A stretch of 39,952 nt of DNA from Allomuricauda sp. Lineage in GTDB: Bacteria; Bacteroidota; Bacteroidia; Flavobacteriales; Flavobacteriaceae. The translations under genes were made by a program, and so were the position numbers. Positions 17,818-27,527 of this stretch are shown here, one piece after another. Under the pieces are notes generated by a model. It was not told where the DNA came from, made no database searches, and saw only the letters and a list, made by a program, of their open reading frames with translations. Location: contig JASBTS010000228.1 in NCBI GenBank assembly GCA_030148305.1, positions 1-39,952 of the forward strand, given 5' to 3'. Position 1 is the stretch's first letter, and every line of letters starts with the position of its first letter.

Positions 17818-20605
17818 TTTCCGCCAAGGCGTTTTGGGCAAAATCCCTTATTTTTTGGTTTTCGTCCGTGGCAAATCTTTTCAATAGAGGTTCGTACTTA
17901 CTTTCCTTTTGTTTTCCGATTAGATAAAGCACTGCCAGTTTTAAGTTCACGTCCGGCACTTGGAGCAATTGCTCAAAGCATTCCATTTCGGATGGAATGT
18001 TGTGTTTGATTTTCTGAATTGCTTCCTCCGATGAAAAATCCATGGTGGCTTCTTCAATAATAGGCAGCAATTTCTGTTTCAGGTTTCCAGTCAATAGGTT
18101 ATCCAAAAACTCGATGGATTTGTTCCGCGCCTCTTGTTTTGGGCTTAAAAGTCCCAAATAGGCATTCTGTACATCCTCCTGTACATATTTTAATCCCAAA
18201 AGCTTAAAAATACGTTCAAGACCTGCATCCAATCGTCGTTCCAAAAGTTCCAAAAGCGAAGCCCTGGCATCCCTTTCTTCTACATCGATTCCTGTCCCCG
18301 ACTTTTTCCTGTTGCGATACGAAATGATAATCTGCGTATGCATGGCCGATAAAGTCTGGTGGTACAACCTGCATTCGTCAAAAACTTTGGAAGCCACTTT
18401 AAAACGGTTGAAACGTAGGTTAGGACGCTCCTTTCTGATATCGCTGAGCGCACGGACCACTTCCAACCGGATACTCAGATCTACATCATCAAAAAGCTGG
18501 AACAGACAGTGTACCGCTTCCTTCGATTTAAAGGATTTGATGACCAAGGGTACAAACCGGCATGTTTCCAAATCTATCGTCCTTTTACTGACCTGTGAAA
18601 CCAAAATGGGCAAAATACCCGGGCCATAATTGTTCAACGATTCAATTACGATTGGGCGATAGGCTTTATGGGGCAATAAATGCAGCAATTTGTCGATGAA
18701 CATCGGATGCATGCTGATTCCTGCTGCAGTGATGGCCGCTTTTTTCAAAACTTCGTCATGGTTGTCCAGACCATCTATGATCACTTGGTAAAACTGTGGG
18801 TAACCAGAGGCGCCAACGGCTTTTAAAACAAGTGGATTGATGGGGTTTTCGTTATCGGATAAACGCTTTTCCAGCCTTCCTTGGAGGTTATGGTTCGTTC
18901 TTAAGGTCATGTTGCCGGCACTTTCCCTTGCCAAACAGAATAGGGCCGTGTCCCGGACCAATGCATTTTCGGAATCCAAGAACCGATCAAAGACATATTC
19001 TTCCTTCTGATCGGAATGTAGCAAGAGGTATTCAAAAGTGGCCAAAGTGAGGTCTTCATCCCCATATTCCAACAATTCGTTGATCTGTACCACCATAGAA
19101 GAGCTGTTCAAAAAATACAGGTTGCGCATGGCGGCGGCTTTCACTTTTAGGGATGGATGGTCCAGTAATCGCAATACATCGCTGGTAAACCGCCTGTCGT
19201 TGATTTCCATTAGCTTGTTGAGCATGAACAAAATCTGATCCTCATTACCGGATGAGAAGACACTTTTCATGCCCTCCACTACGGACACATTTTTGGCTTT
19301 TGATACCGATGCGTTCTTGTCCTTGGCGGTGGCAGATTCCAAATTGTTTTTGAAGGTGGCGTAATATTCCTTCCGCAATTCCCCGATGAAAAAAATCCAG
19401 ACCAAAACCAAACCAATGATTAGAAGGGTTACACTCAAAGTACCCAGCTCAAGTCCATTGACAAAGAAAACCAGCAAAAGCCCCGCAAAGCCAGTTGCAA
19501 TGCTATCCACTACCACATCAATGAACGATTTGGTCCGGTTCTTCAGGTCGAATGGAAGGGGCAAAGCCAGTAATTCGGAGGCACTTTTGTTGATGGATTG
19601 CTTCATGATTCCATCCATGGCCTTTATGGCCACAATGGCGGAAAGCTCCGGAAGAAAGAGGAAAAAAACAGCTCCAAAAAGAATGCCCAACGGTAAGAGC
19701 AACAAGGAAAAACCAACTCCCCAGATGCCTACGATCCGATGCGTTAAAAATAACTGTACGGCCAAGGAAAGCAAATTGAAGGTAGAGAACCAAAACGCAA
19801 AAAACGAGGTGAGCTCCTCAGGGTCTTCAATGGATTTGGCCGCAAAATCGCTGAAAAGATAATCCACCAGTTTGGCCACCAAAACCCCAACGGCAACGGT
19901 TAATGCCATATAGGTAAGGTGTCTGGACTTTTTGATGAGTTTATAAGGGTGTCCATCGGTGAGGGAGATCCTTTTTTTTTGTTTAAACTCATCCAGTTTG
20001 TTCACGCGCAATCTCCAAATGTAACGTAGTATTGGAAAACAACCCATCAACAAAACCGCGGCAATAAAGATCATGGCGTCGTTGCCGAACACAGGGGCAA
20101 ATATGGAAGTCAAATAGCCACCGAAAATACCTCCCAAAATGGCCCCAGAACCTATAAATCCGAATAGTCTTTTGGCATCCCTAACGTTGTAGACCAGATT
20201 GGCCAAAACCCAAAACTGGGAAGCGGACAACACCGCATAGATCGATACCCATATATAGAAGAAAAACAAAAGGTAGGTATTCATCAACCCAAAAATCAAC
20301 AGAAAGCCGAGTGCGATCAAAATGATAATCGAGGTTGAAAGGGTAGTTTTTATAATGCGGTTCAGTTCAAACTTGGCAAGTATCTTGGTGTAGAACATGG
20401 AACTTGCCACCGCGGTAAGGGCTACTAAAATATAGGCTAATGACAATTTTTCGGCACCGAGTTCGGAAAGGAACAGGGCATTGATGGTCGGTTTAATGAT
20501 CAACAATACCGAAATGATCAAAAAAATATAGCAGAACATAAAAAGGGAGATTTTGTATTCTCCCTTTCGTATATCAAAAAATTGATTTGCCAGTCTATAG
20601 ATCAT
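17804..20605 (-). CDS. NTP/NDP-exchange (TLC/NTT ATP:ADP antiporter)-like membrane protein with C-terminal HEAT repeats
   Basis: About 11-12 N-terminal TM segments; SASQFWVLANLVYNVRDAKRLFGFIGSGAILGGIFGG resembles the TLC/NTT signature; helical HEAT-like repeats in the C-terminal half. Confidence 0.72.
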   Translation of the reverse strand: MIYRLANQFFDIRKGEYKISLFMFCYIFLIISVLLIIKPTINALFLSELGAEKLSLAYILVALTAVASSMFYTKILAKFELNRIIKTTLSTSIIILIALGFLLIFGLMNTYLLFFFYIWVSIYAVLSASQFWVLANLVYNVRDAKRLFGFIGSGAILGGIFGGYLTSIFAPVFGNDAMIFIAAVLLMGCFPILRYIWRLRVNKLDEFKQKKRISLTDGHPYKLIKKSRHLTYMALTVAVGVLVAKLVDYLFSDFAAKSIEDPEELTSFFAFWFSTFNLLSLAVQLFLTHRIVGIWGVGFSLLLLPLGILFGAVFFLFLPELSAIVAIKAMDGIMKQSINKSASELLALPLPFDLKNRTKSFIDVVVDSIATGFAGLLLVFFVNGLELGTLSVTLLIIGLVLVWIFFIGELRKEYYATFKNNLESATAKDKNASVSKAKNVSVVEGMKSVFSSGNEDQILFMLNKLMEINDRRFTSDVLRLLDHPSLKVKAAAMRNLYFLNSSSMVVQINELLEYGDEDLTLATFEYLLLHSDQKEEYVFDRFLDSENALVRDTALFCLARESAGNMTLRTNHNLQGRLEKRLSDNENPINPLVLKAVGASGYPQFYQVIIDGLDNHDEVLKKAAITAAGISMHPMFIDKLLHLLPHKAYRPIVIESLNNYGPGILPILVSQVSKRTIDLETCRFVPLVIKSFKSKEAVHCLFQLFDDVDLSIRLEVVRALSDIRKERPNLRFNRFKVASKVFDECRLYHQTLSAMHTQIIISYRNRKKSGTGIDVEERDARASLLELLERRLDAGLERIFKLLGLKYVQEDVQNAYLGLLSPKQEARNKSIEFLDNLLTGNLKQKLLPIIEEATMDFSSEEAIQKIKHNIPSEMECFEQLLQVPDVNLKLAVLYLIGKQKESKYEPLLKRFATDENQKIRDFAQNALAEINPS

Positions 20606-20627
20606 TGGTCAATATGCTATCCAATGT

Positions 20628-21533
20628 CTAAATTTCGGGTTTTTTCAATACTTTTTCCACTGGTTTTACCAGATTTCGGATGATTTGCTCGCCATCCGGA
20701 TCATCAACAAGGGCCACCAATATGTATCTGCGATTGGATTCTTTTCCCCAGACTAAAATGGAATCGGAGTGGAACGTTTTCCAGGATCCCGATTTTCGGA
20801 ACAAGCGTGCCGAAGGGGCAATGATGTCCAAAGTATTCACGAATTTATGGTGCAACTCAGGGTTTTCCATGATGTTCAACATCTGTTTGGACCTTTTTTC
20901 GTTCACCAATTGGCCATTGGCCAAAAGATAATAGAACCTACAAACCTGGGTTACCGAAGCGGCATGGCTTAGATTTTTCAAGGGTTCCCTATTGGTGTCA
21001 CCACCACCGCCATACCGTTTGCCTACCCAAAGTCCTCCGCCGTTTTCCTCATCGTAAAAGGCATATTTGGGGTCCGTCATAACCGATTCTATTTTAGCAT
21101 ACCCAACACGGTCTATCATTCGGGTGGAGGCTGCATTGTCCGACTTGCTTATCATCAACCTCATATCCTTTTTCACCTCTTGGGTTTCCACCAGCTCTCC
21201 CTTTTCAATGGCGTCCATGGCTGAAAGGAGAATGGCTATTTTAGGCAAGCTTGCGGCATACATCATGTAATTGCCATTGATCCTTGCAAATCGAACATTT
21301 TCGGGATTGCTAAGATCCACAATCCCAACGGCCATCTTTTTTTGTGAAATCAAATGGGACCAGGTTTCGTTGCTCATAATTTCCTCTTCCAAACTGTTTT
21401 GAAGGGAAGTGTCTACCAACTTGGTGAGCGGCTTCATGTTTTGGCTTCCCATTTTCAGAGGCAAAGCTTGTTGTCCTGAAACGGATGGGATTAGGCCGGA
21501 AAAAAATAAAACAACAAAAAAGTTCCTCATCAA
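20628..21533 (-). CDS. Secreted class A beta-lactamase-fold serine hydrolase
   Basis: Signal peptide MMRNFFVVLFFSGLIPSVSGQ; AASLPKIAILLSAM (SxxK), SKSDNAAS (SxN), RKSGSWK (KSG). Motifs parallel the 16555-17817 product. Confidence 0.8.
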   Translation of the reverse strand: MMRNFFVVLFFSGLIPSVSGQQALPLKMGSQNMKPLTKLVDTSLQNSLEEEIMSNETWSHLISQKKMAVGIVDLSNPENVRFARINGNYMMYAASLPKIAILLSAMDAIEKGELVETQEVKKDMRLMISKSDNAASTRMIDRVGYAKIESVMTDPKYAFYDEENGGGLWVGKRYGGGGDTNREPLKNLSHAASVTQVCRFYYLLANGQLVNEKRSKQMLNIMENPELHHKFVNTLDIIAPSARLFRKSGSWKTFHSDSILVWGKESNRRYILVALVDDPDGEQIIRNLVKPVEKVLKKPEI

Positions 21534-21741
21534 TAAGTGGGGTATAAAAAACTAACCAAAATTATATAATCCAAAGATGTACAATGTGTTAAAAATTAAA
21601 TTTTAGATGAAATGTCAACGCGAGCAACGGTGCAGGCTTTGTTTCGATTTCATCAAATCAATTGTTAAAAAAACACGTTGAGTCATGAACAACGCACTTC
21701 AGGTAAAACGCTGTCCCTGTTACTTTTATTTTTCAATTAGG

Positions 21742-24036
21742 CTATAGTAATGGCATTTTAATTCCTAATGAAATATTCCGCCCAGGACTGTAGATCTCGT
21801 ACGACCGGAATCGGCTCATGTGATCTAAATATTTATGATCCAACAGGTTGTTGGCGTTCAGGAAAAATTCCATTTTACGGTAGTGGGTGTCCAACCCCAA
21901 ATGTACCAAGGTATAGCCAGGAGTTTCCATTTCGTTGGATGCCACTTGGTGCTGCTCAAAACTTGTGTTGGTGCCAATATTGAACGTCCATTCGGTCAAT
22001 TTGCCCCAGTGGTCCCAAGTGATAAACAGGTCGTTGTTCCATTTGGTGGGTGGCATTTGGTAGAGGTACTCGTCCTCATCGGCCAATTTTCCTTTTAAGG
22101 AAGAAAGGGATGTTTCCAAATGCCCCCATGAAATGGCAGTTGGATGGAGATTTAACATGAACTCACCCCCATAAATATTCGCATCGTGTTGCTGAAATTC
22201 ATGCAGGGGAACCAATACTTCCGGATCCAAATTGCTGTTGGTTTCATCTCCGGTGGGAGTTATGTATATATAATCGTTTATGCCATTATAAAATAGGCTT
22301 CCTTCCAAGGAAATTTGTTTGCCTTCATAAGAAATGCTAGCGTCCCATTCGGTATTGGTTTCCTTCTCAAAATCTGGGTTGCCAACTTCATACCGTTGAC
22401 TTTCCAGTTTTACGCCATTGGACATCAACTCGTTGAGGTTCGGAGATCGGTAACCAGTGGCTACACTTGCCCTTAATACCACATGTTTCATAGGCTCAAA
22501 AGCGGCACCCAAGGAATAACTAAGATTGTTATAGGTTCTGGAAACGGCAGGTTGGGTCACGGTTGTGTTTGTGCGTTCCTCCGTATCCAGGTTTCGGTGA
22601 TCATAACGGGCCCCAATGCTGAGGGTGAAATGATCTTCTTCCCATCGGCTGACCCCAAAAAAGCCAATATCGTTAATATCGGCATCCGGAATCAATTGTG
22701 TAGTGCCCTTATTGCCGTTCGTGTTGTTCTTGTGCATGCCCTGTGAACCTACAATGGTGTGGAAATGCCCCATTTCTGGAAGTAACCATTTTACATCATA
22801 GGTGTAGGATTTTAGGATCATGTCCAGATACGTATATCCTTTTTTGTTGCCTGCGAGTTCCTCGTTTTCGGTGCGGTGGTTGTTCTGGTAGCCCAAAGTG
22901 GCTTTTATGGTGGAGGCACCGGCCAAAATAGTGGTTTTGGATATGATTCTATGGTCTACGACCCCATGGAAAGGCGCTTCGGTCTCAAAGGGAAATTTTT
23001 CCTTTTCCAAACTATCAATGTTGATGATGCGGCCGTCTTCGTCCTTTACAATATCCTTTCCGTCCAAAATGCCATAAAAAGCTTGGTTGAAGGTGTACGA
23101 AAGCTTGGAATTCCCCCAAGACCTGTTGATTCCCGCAAAACCTTTGGCACCATATTCCAAAAGACGTGTATTGGGCACCCTAAAATCAAATCCGTCATAA
23201 AAGTAATCGGAGAGCAATTTGCCAAGGGCGCTGACGCCCCAATTGAATTTTTCTGTGGAACTTTTTACCCCGGCCTCGGCTCTTCCTCCCCGGTTGTTGG
23301 AGTAGGCCATGGCCTCCATGTCGGCTTCCGTAGCGCCCACTTCGGCTGGTTTTTCTTCCACAAAACGAACAATGCCACCCATGGCTTCAGGACCATAAAG
23401 TAACGAGGATGGGCCTTTGATGATCTCAATATGGTCCATCCCCAATTCGTTAACACCGATACCGTGTTCGTCATCCCATTGTTGCGTCTCAAAACGGATT
23501 CCGTCCACCACGGTCAAAACGCGGTTGCTGGAAAGTCCCCTGATCACCGGTCTGCTGACCAATGGCCCTGTGGAAACGGCACTTACCCCAGGTGTTTTGG
23601 GGATGATGTCCATAACGCTCATACCACCGGTCTTGGCCAATTGTTGCTTGGGGATCACATCAATTTTAAAGGTTTCCTCTTGTTGGGGTTTTTCGTAAGC
23701 TGCGGCTACCACCACTTCATTGATAGCAAAAGGTTGTGGTTCAAGGGCAATGTTCAGGTTGAGTTCCTGTTCATCATCTATTTCAAAGGTTTCCACTTCT
23801 GTTTCAAAACCCACAAAGCTCACTTGTATGGCATAAACGCCTTTCCCAAAGCCTGAAAGGCGAAAATTTCCCGAGGCATCCGTTGCGGTTGCCTTGTTGA
23901 TGGCACTCACATAAATGGATGCGCCCTCCAAAGGTTGGTTAGTTTCATTATTGGTGATAGTGCCTTTTATTGTGGTTTGGGCCTGGATTGAGAACATGGT
24001 GCCCAAACAAAGTAGGACAGATAAAAATTTGGTCAT
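21742..24036 (-). CDS. TonB-dependent outer membrane receptor with CarboxypepD_reg-like N-terminal domain
   Basis: Signal peptide, ITNNETNQPLEGASIYVSAINKATATDASGNF, plug VSRPVIRGLSSNRVLTVVDGIR, terminal beta-strand ISLGIKMPLL. Confidence 0.92.
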   Translation of the reverse strand: MTKFLSVLLCLGTMFSIQAQTTIKGTITNNETNQPLEGASIYVSAINKATATDASGNFRLSGFGKGVYAIQVSFVGFETEVETFEIDDEQELNLNIALEPQPFAINEVVVAAAYEKPQQEETFKIDVIPKQQLAKTGGMSVMDIIPKTPGVSAVSTGPLVSRPVIRGLSSNRVLTVVDGIRFETQQWDDEHGIGVNELGMDHIEIIKGPSSLLYGPEAMGGIVRFVEEKPAEVGATEADMEAMAYSNNRGGRAEAGVKSSTEKFNWGVSALGKLLSDYFYDGFDFRVPNTRLLEYGAKGFAGINRSWGNSKLSYTFNQAFYGILDGKDIVKDEDGRIINIDSLEKEKFPFETEAPFHGVVDHRIISKTTILAGASTIKATLGYQNNHRTENEELAGNKKGYTYLDMILKSYTYDVKWLLPEMGHFHTIVGSQGMHKNNTNGNKGTTQLIPDADINDIGFFGVSRWEEDHFTLSIGARYDHRNLDTEERTNTTVTQPAVSRTYNNLSYSLGAAFEPMKHVVLRASVATGYRSPNLNELMSNGVKLESQRYEVGNPDFEKETNTEWDASISYEGKQISLEGSLFYNGINDYIYITPTGDETNSNLDPEVLVPLHEFQQHDANIYGGEFMLNLHPTAISWGHLETSLSSLKGKLADEDEYLYQMPPTKWNNDLFITWDHWGKLTEWTFNIGTNTSFEQHQVASNEMETPGYTLVHLGLDTHYRKMEFFLNANNLLDHKYLDHMSRFRSYEIYSPGRNISLGIKMPLL

Positions 24037-24311
24037 ACGGTTGAATTTAGAAGGTTGGTCTGTTTTGGAAGGGAAATTACAAAACGAAAAACCAAAATAT
24101 AATAGGTTTTTGAACTTTGTGGAGATGCGCGCATCATCAAAAAAGGATAAAAAATGATATCGATGTAAACAGGATACTCCCCTCTGTTTCTGCTAGTTTG
24201 AGCTTTACTGAAATGGCAAAAATTGGTAGCGAACGATTTTTTTCATAATTTTTTTCCGAGGAATCAGTTTTATTCTAATTTTAGCTCGATCATTTAGATA
24301 ATACAAGCACC

Positions 24312-24737
24312 ATGAACAACAACCTCAGAAGAGTGATAGTGGATTATAAGAAGTTGACCCCAGAGGTACTTAAACTATTGGTGGAAAAGTACCCCGACGG
24401 TTATGGGGACAATGATGTAATTACCTTCCGCAACTTAAAGGGCGAATTGATAGAAGCCGTTGAAGTGTCTACCGATGACACCAAATATTTGGTGAAGATC
24501 AGTTTGAAATTGGAACATAGTATGGCCAATTATGACGAAGACGAGGACGACGTTGATCTTGACTCCGAAGATTTGGGCAAAATTCCAGGTAACGATGATG
24601 ATTTCTCCGGGTCAGACGGTGATGATGTAGATGCCGATGATGATGACGATCGTGATGATGTTGACAACGACGATGACGACGATGTGGATGATGTTGCGGA
24701 CGACATCGACGAGGATGACGACGAAGACGACTATTGA
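24312..24737 (+). CDS. Hypothetical protein with extreme Asp/Glu-rich C-terminal tail
   Basis: Folded-looking ~75-aa N-terminus (RRVIVDYKKLTPEVLKLLVEKYPDGYGDNDVITFRN), then an almost purely acidic tail. Confidence 0.75.
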   Translation: MNNNLRRVIVDYKKLTPEVLKLLVEKYPDGYGDNDVITFRNLKGELIEAVEVSTDDTKYLVKISLKLEHSMANYDEDEDDVDLDSEDLGKIPGNDDDFSGSDGDDVDADDDDDRDDVDNDDDDDVDDVADDIDEDDDEDDY

Positions 24738-24744
24738 TCAGTCC

Positions 24745-25686
24745 CTAATTCCCTAAGTTTTTTAGCATTTCCTCGGTAGTCTGATCCAAATCGAACCTAG
24801 GCTCCCATCCCCATTGTTCACGTGCTTCGGTATCATCAATGCTGCCTGGCCATGAATCGGCGATTTGTTGCCTGAAATCTGGGGCATAACTCATTTTAAA
24901 ATTGGGGATGTGTTTTTGGATGCTGTCGGCGATTTCCTCCGGTGCAAAACTCATACCTGCCAAATTGTAGGAGGAACGGACCTTGATCTGTTCCGCCGGA
25001 CTGTCCATCAAACTGATGGTGGCCCTAATGGCATCGTCCATATACATCATTGGCAATTTGGTGCCCATTTTCAAAAAGCTTTCATATTGCCCATTTTTAA
25101 GGGCTTCGTGGTAAATCTCCACGGCATAATCCGTAGTGCCGCCACCGGGCATGGTCTTCCAACTGATCAATCCGGGATATCGAACACTTCGCACATCCAC
25201 CCCATATTTTTTAAAATAGTATTCGCACCAACGTTCCCCTGATTGTTTGCTGATCCCATACACAGTGCTGGGTTCCATGATAGTGCTTTGGGGAGTGTCC
25301 TCTTTTGGGGTGTTCGGCCCAAAGACGGCGATGCTCGATGGCCAAAAAATCTTGTTGATCTTGCTTTCCTTGGCCAAATTGAGCACATTGAACAGGGAAT
25401 TCATGTTCAGGTTCCAAGCCCGCATCGGGAATTTCTCCGCGGTGGCACTGAGCATGGCGGCCATTAGATAAATTTCATCAACATCATAATGCATCACTAC
25501 ATCTTCAATGGCGGCATAATTGGTGGCGTCCAATAGCTCAAAGGGTCCGGATTGCATCAGGGAATCGTTACCTTCACGGATATCGCTGGCAATCACATTG
25601 TCCGCACCATATTTGTTCCTAAGTTCAATGGTAAGTTCTGTGCCGATTTGGCCACAAGCGCCAATAATAAGTATAGGTTTGTGCAT
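24745..25686 (-). CDS. NAD-dependent epimerase/dehydratase, L-threonine 3-dehydrogenase-like (short-chain type)
   Basis: ILIIGACGQIGTELTIELR Rossmann motif, YGISKQSGE (YxxxK), SVRYPGLISWKTMPGGGTTDYAVEIYHEAL. ATG at 25686 preferred over the longer ORF. Confidence 0.82.
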   Translation of the reverse strand: MHKPILIIGACGQIGTELTIELRNKYGADNVIASDIREGNDSLMQSGPFELLDATNYAAIEDVVMHYDVDEIYLMAAMLSATAEKFPMRAWNLNMNSLFNVLNLAKESKINKIFWPSSIAVFGPNTPKEDTPQSTIMEPSTVYGISKQSGERWCEYYFKKYGVDVRSVRYPGLISWKTMPGGGTTDYAVEIYHEALKNGQYESFLKMGTKLPMMYMDDAIRATISLMDSPAEQIKVRSSYNLAGMSFAPEEIADSIQKHIPNFKMSYAPDFRQQIADSWPGSIDDTEAREQWGWEPRFDLDQTTEEMLKNLGN

Positions 25687-25750
25687 TAAAATTGAAGTTA
25701 ATTCGGTTTGGGGGCAAAGATACCCTTTATTAAAATTTGTACATTCGCCT

Positions 25751-26251
25751 ATGCAAAAATTGTTAGTTGTCCTTTTTGTTTTTTCAGTTTTGGCAGGATG
25801 TAAAAAAACTGATGAAGGTACTACGGACCAGTCCAACAATTTGGAATTGGTCTTTGACTACCAGAAATTACCTGCAAGGGCCACCATCAACCCCAAGGCT
25901 ACCGAAATTTTGGATGGCTGGGAGGAGTTCAAGGCGTTCGATACCAGTTTTGATGTGTTGTACAAGGCAACCAATACTGAAGATTTGGCGTTGGCTGTTG
26001 ACGACCTTATCGAAAAAGAGAAGAAATTGAATGCGAGCAATTATCCAGAATTATTCGATACTTTTCAGATTAAGAGTAGGCAACAAGTAATCAGAACCTA
26101 TCTGTACAAGGTAAAGGCCAGTATTCTGGAGAATCAGCCCACAACGGAACCAACCGTAGATATGTTACAGGCCTACAATGCCATGCGCAAACAATTCAAT
26201 ACCATAGTGAACAGTCAATTGGACAAAAAATTGATTTTGGATGAAAACTAA
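25751..26251 (+). CDS. Small lipoprotein
   Basis: MQKLLVVLFVFSVLAGCKKT lipobox; the longer ORF start at 25520 overlaps the divergent gene. Confidence 0.7.
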   Translation: MQKLLVVLFVFSVLAGCKKTDEGTTDQSNNLELVFDYQKLPARATINPKATEILDGWEEFKAFDTSFDVLYKATNTEDLALAVDDLIEKEKKLNASNYPELFDTFQIKSRQQVIRTYLYKVKASILENQPTTEPTVDMLQAYNAMRKQFNTIVNSQLDKKLILDEN

Positions 26252-26750
26252 AACCGTTATTTTCTTTGGCTGTTTGTTGGCTACGTTAGCTGTTAGTGCT
26301 CAGGTTTCCGACAAACAAAAAATCAATGAAGTGTTGGATAACTGGCACCTAGCCGCCGCCAATGCCGATTTTGATACTTACTTTGGATTGATGACCAAGG
26401 ATGCCGTTTTTTTGGGGACCGATGCCATGGAAAATTGGCAGAATGAAGAGTTCAGAAGTTTTTCTAAACCCTATTTTGATAGGGGAAAGGCATGGAGCTT
26501 CACTTCTGTCCAGCGAAATATTTACATGAACGAAGGCAAGACCTTTGCTTGGTTCGATGAGTTATTGGACACCCAAATGAAAATATGCAGGGGTTCAGGG
26601 GTGCTCAAAAAAGTAAATGGGCAATGGAAGATTGCCCATTATGTATTGTCCATCGCCGTCCCCAATGAAAATGTGGACGAACTTATCCAGATAAAGGAGA
26701 AAAAGGATGATGAGTTGCTCCTTGAGCTAAAGGCCAAGCAGCAAAACTAG
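26241..26750 (+). CDS. Secreted SnoaL/NTF2-like domain protein
   Basis: Signal peptide MKTKTVIFFGCLLATLAVSAQ; NEVLDNWHLAAANADFDTYFGLMTKDAVFLGTDAMENW...GSGVLKKVNGQWKIAHYVLSI. Confidence 0.8.
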   Translation: MKTKTVIFFGCLLATLAVSAQVSDKQKINEVLDNWHLAAANADFDTYFGLMTKDAVFLGTDAMENWQNEEFRSFSKPYFDRGKAWSFTSVQRNIYMNEGKTFAWFDELLDTQMKICRGSGVLKKVNGQWKIAHYVLSIAVPNENVDELIQIKEKKDDELLLELKAKQQN

Positions 26751-27445
26751 TTTCCTTCGGTCGTTCCTTCTTTCTTTCTAGCTTCCAAAGCTTGTTTGCT
26801 CAAACTGGCCAAATTAAAATTGGGCGCAATTTTAAGGGCTTCATCAATAGGACCAATAGCGGCATCGAAATTGTTTCTGTCCTGGTTAAAGGCCACCAGA
26901 CCCTTAAGATGGAAGAATGCTGCTTTTAATGGTACTTCGTATGGTTGTTGTCTTTCATAAAAAGCATAGAGCATATCATCTTTGGCATTGGCGATACCGT
27001 ATTCAATATTAGTGGCTGCTCCGGCAATATCACCTGTCTGAATTTTAAGATCGGCCATTTCGTAGGCCACATAAGGAGACGGTTCTCTCTTATAAAGTTC
27101 TTCGAACTGTTCCAATGCCCTTTTGGGTTGGTTCAGGGCTTTTAAAGAAACGGCTTTGATCTGTACGGCCAAATCGGAATCGGTTGTGTTCGCCTCAATA
27201 CCAATAGTGTTCAAGGCCTGCATGTGCTGTCCGTTGTTCATGTAAACAAAGGCCAAGGTGTCCTTTCTTTCCTTCGATGGGGAAAGTACATTCAAGTGGG
27301 TCAAGGCCCCAATGATACCATTCACATCGCCTTGCAAGCGCATTTCGTTGTAAAAAGCTTCATAATGCTTCAATAGTTCGCTCTTGGTTTGAGAAAATCC
27401 ATTGATTCCCATGAATAACAACAGCACAAATACAATCTTTTTCAT
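26747..27445 (-). CDS. Secreted TPR-like protein
   Basis: Signal peptide MKKIVFVLLLFMGINGFSQ; repeated helical TPR-like segments. Confidence 0.65.
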   Translation of the reverse strand: MKKIVFVLLLFMGINGFSQTKSELLKHYEAFYNEMRLQGDVNGIIGALTHLNVLSPSKERKDTLAFVYMNNGQHMQALNTIGIEANTTDSDLAVQIKAVSLKALNQPKRALEQFEELYKREPSPYVAYEMADLKIQTGDIAGAATNIEYGIANAKDDMLYAFYERQQPYEVPLKAAFFHLKGLVAFNQDRNNFDAAIGPIDEALKIAPNFNLASLSKQALEARKKEGTTEGN

Positions 27446-27527
27446 TGATCTTCAAATTAGTGCGCCAAAACTAAAAAAATTATTGCTACCCTCCTGTTAA
27501 GAATCCCATAAGTAAGGGTTATGCGCA

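Noticed and set aside
22876-23403. 175-aa ORF antisense to the TonB-dependent receptor
   Set aside because: Overlaps a strong CDS and shows no domain.
24595-24733. Possible CRISPR or tandem repeat array
   Set aside because: Repetition is codon-level Asp/Glu low complexity inside an ORF; no spacer/repeat structure.
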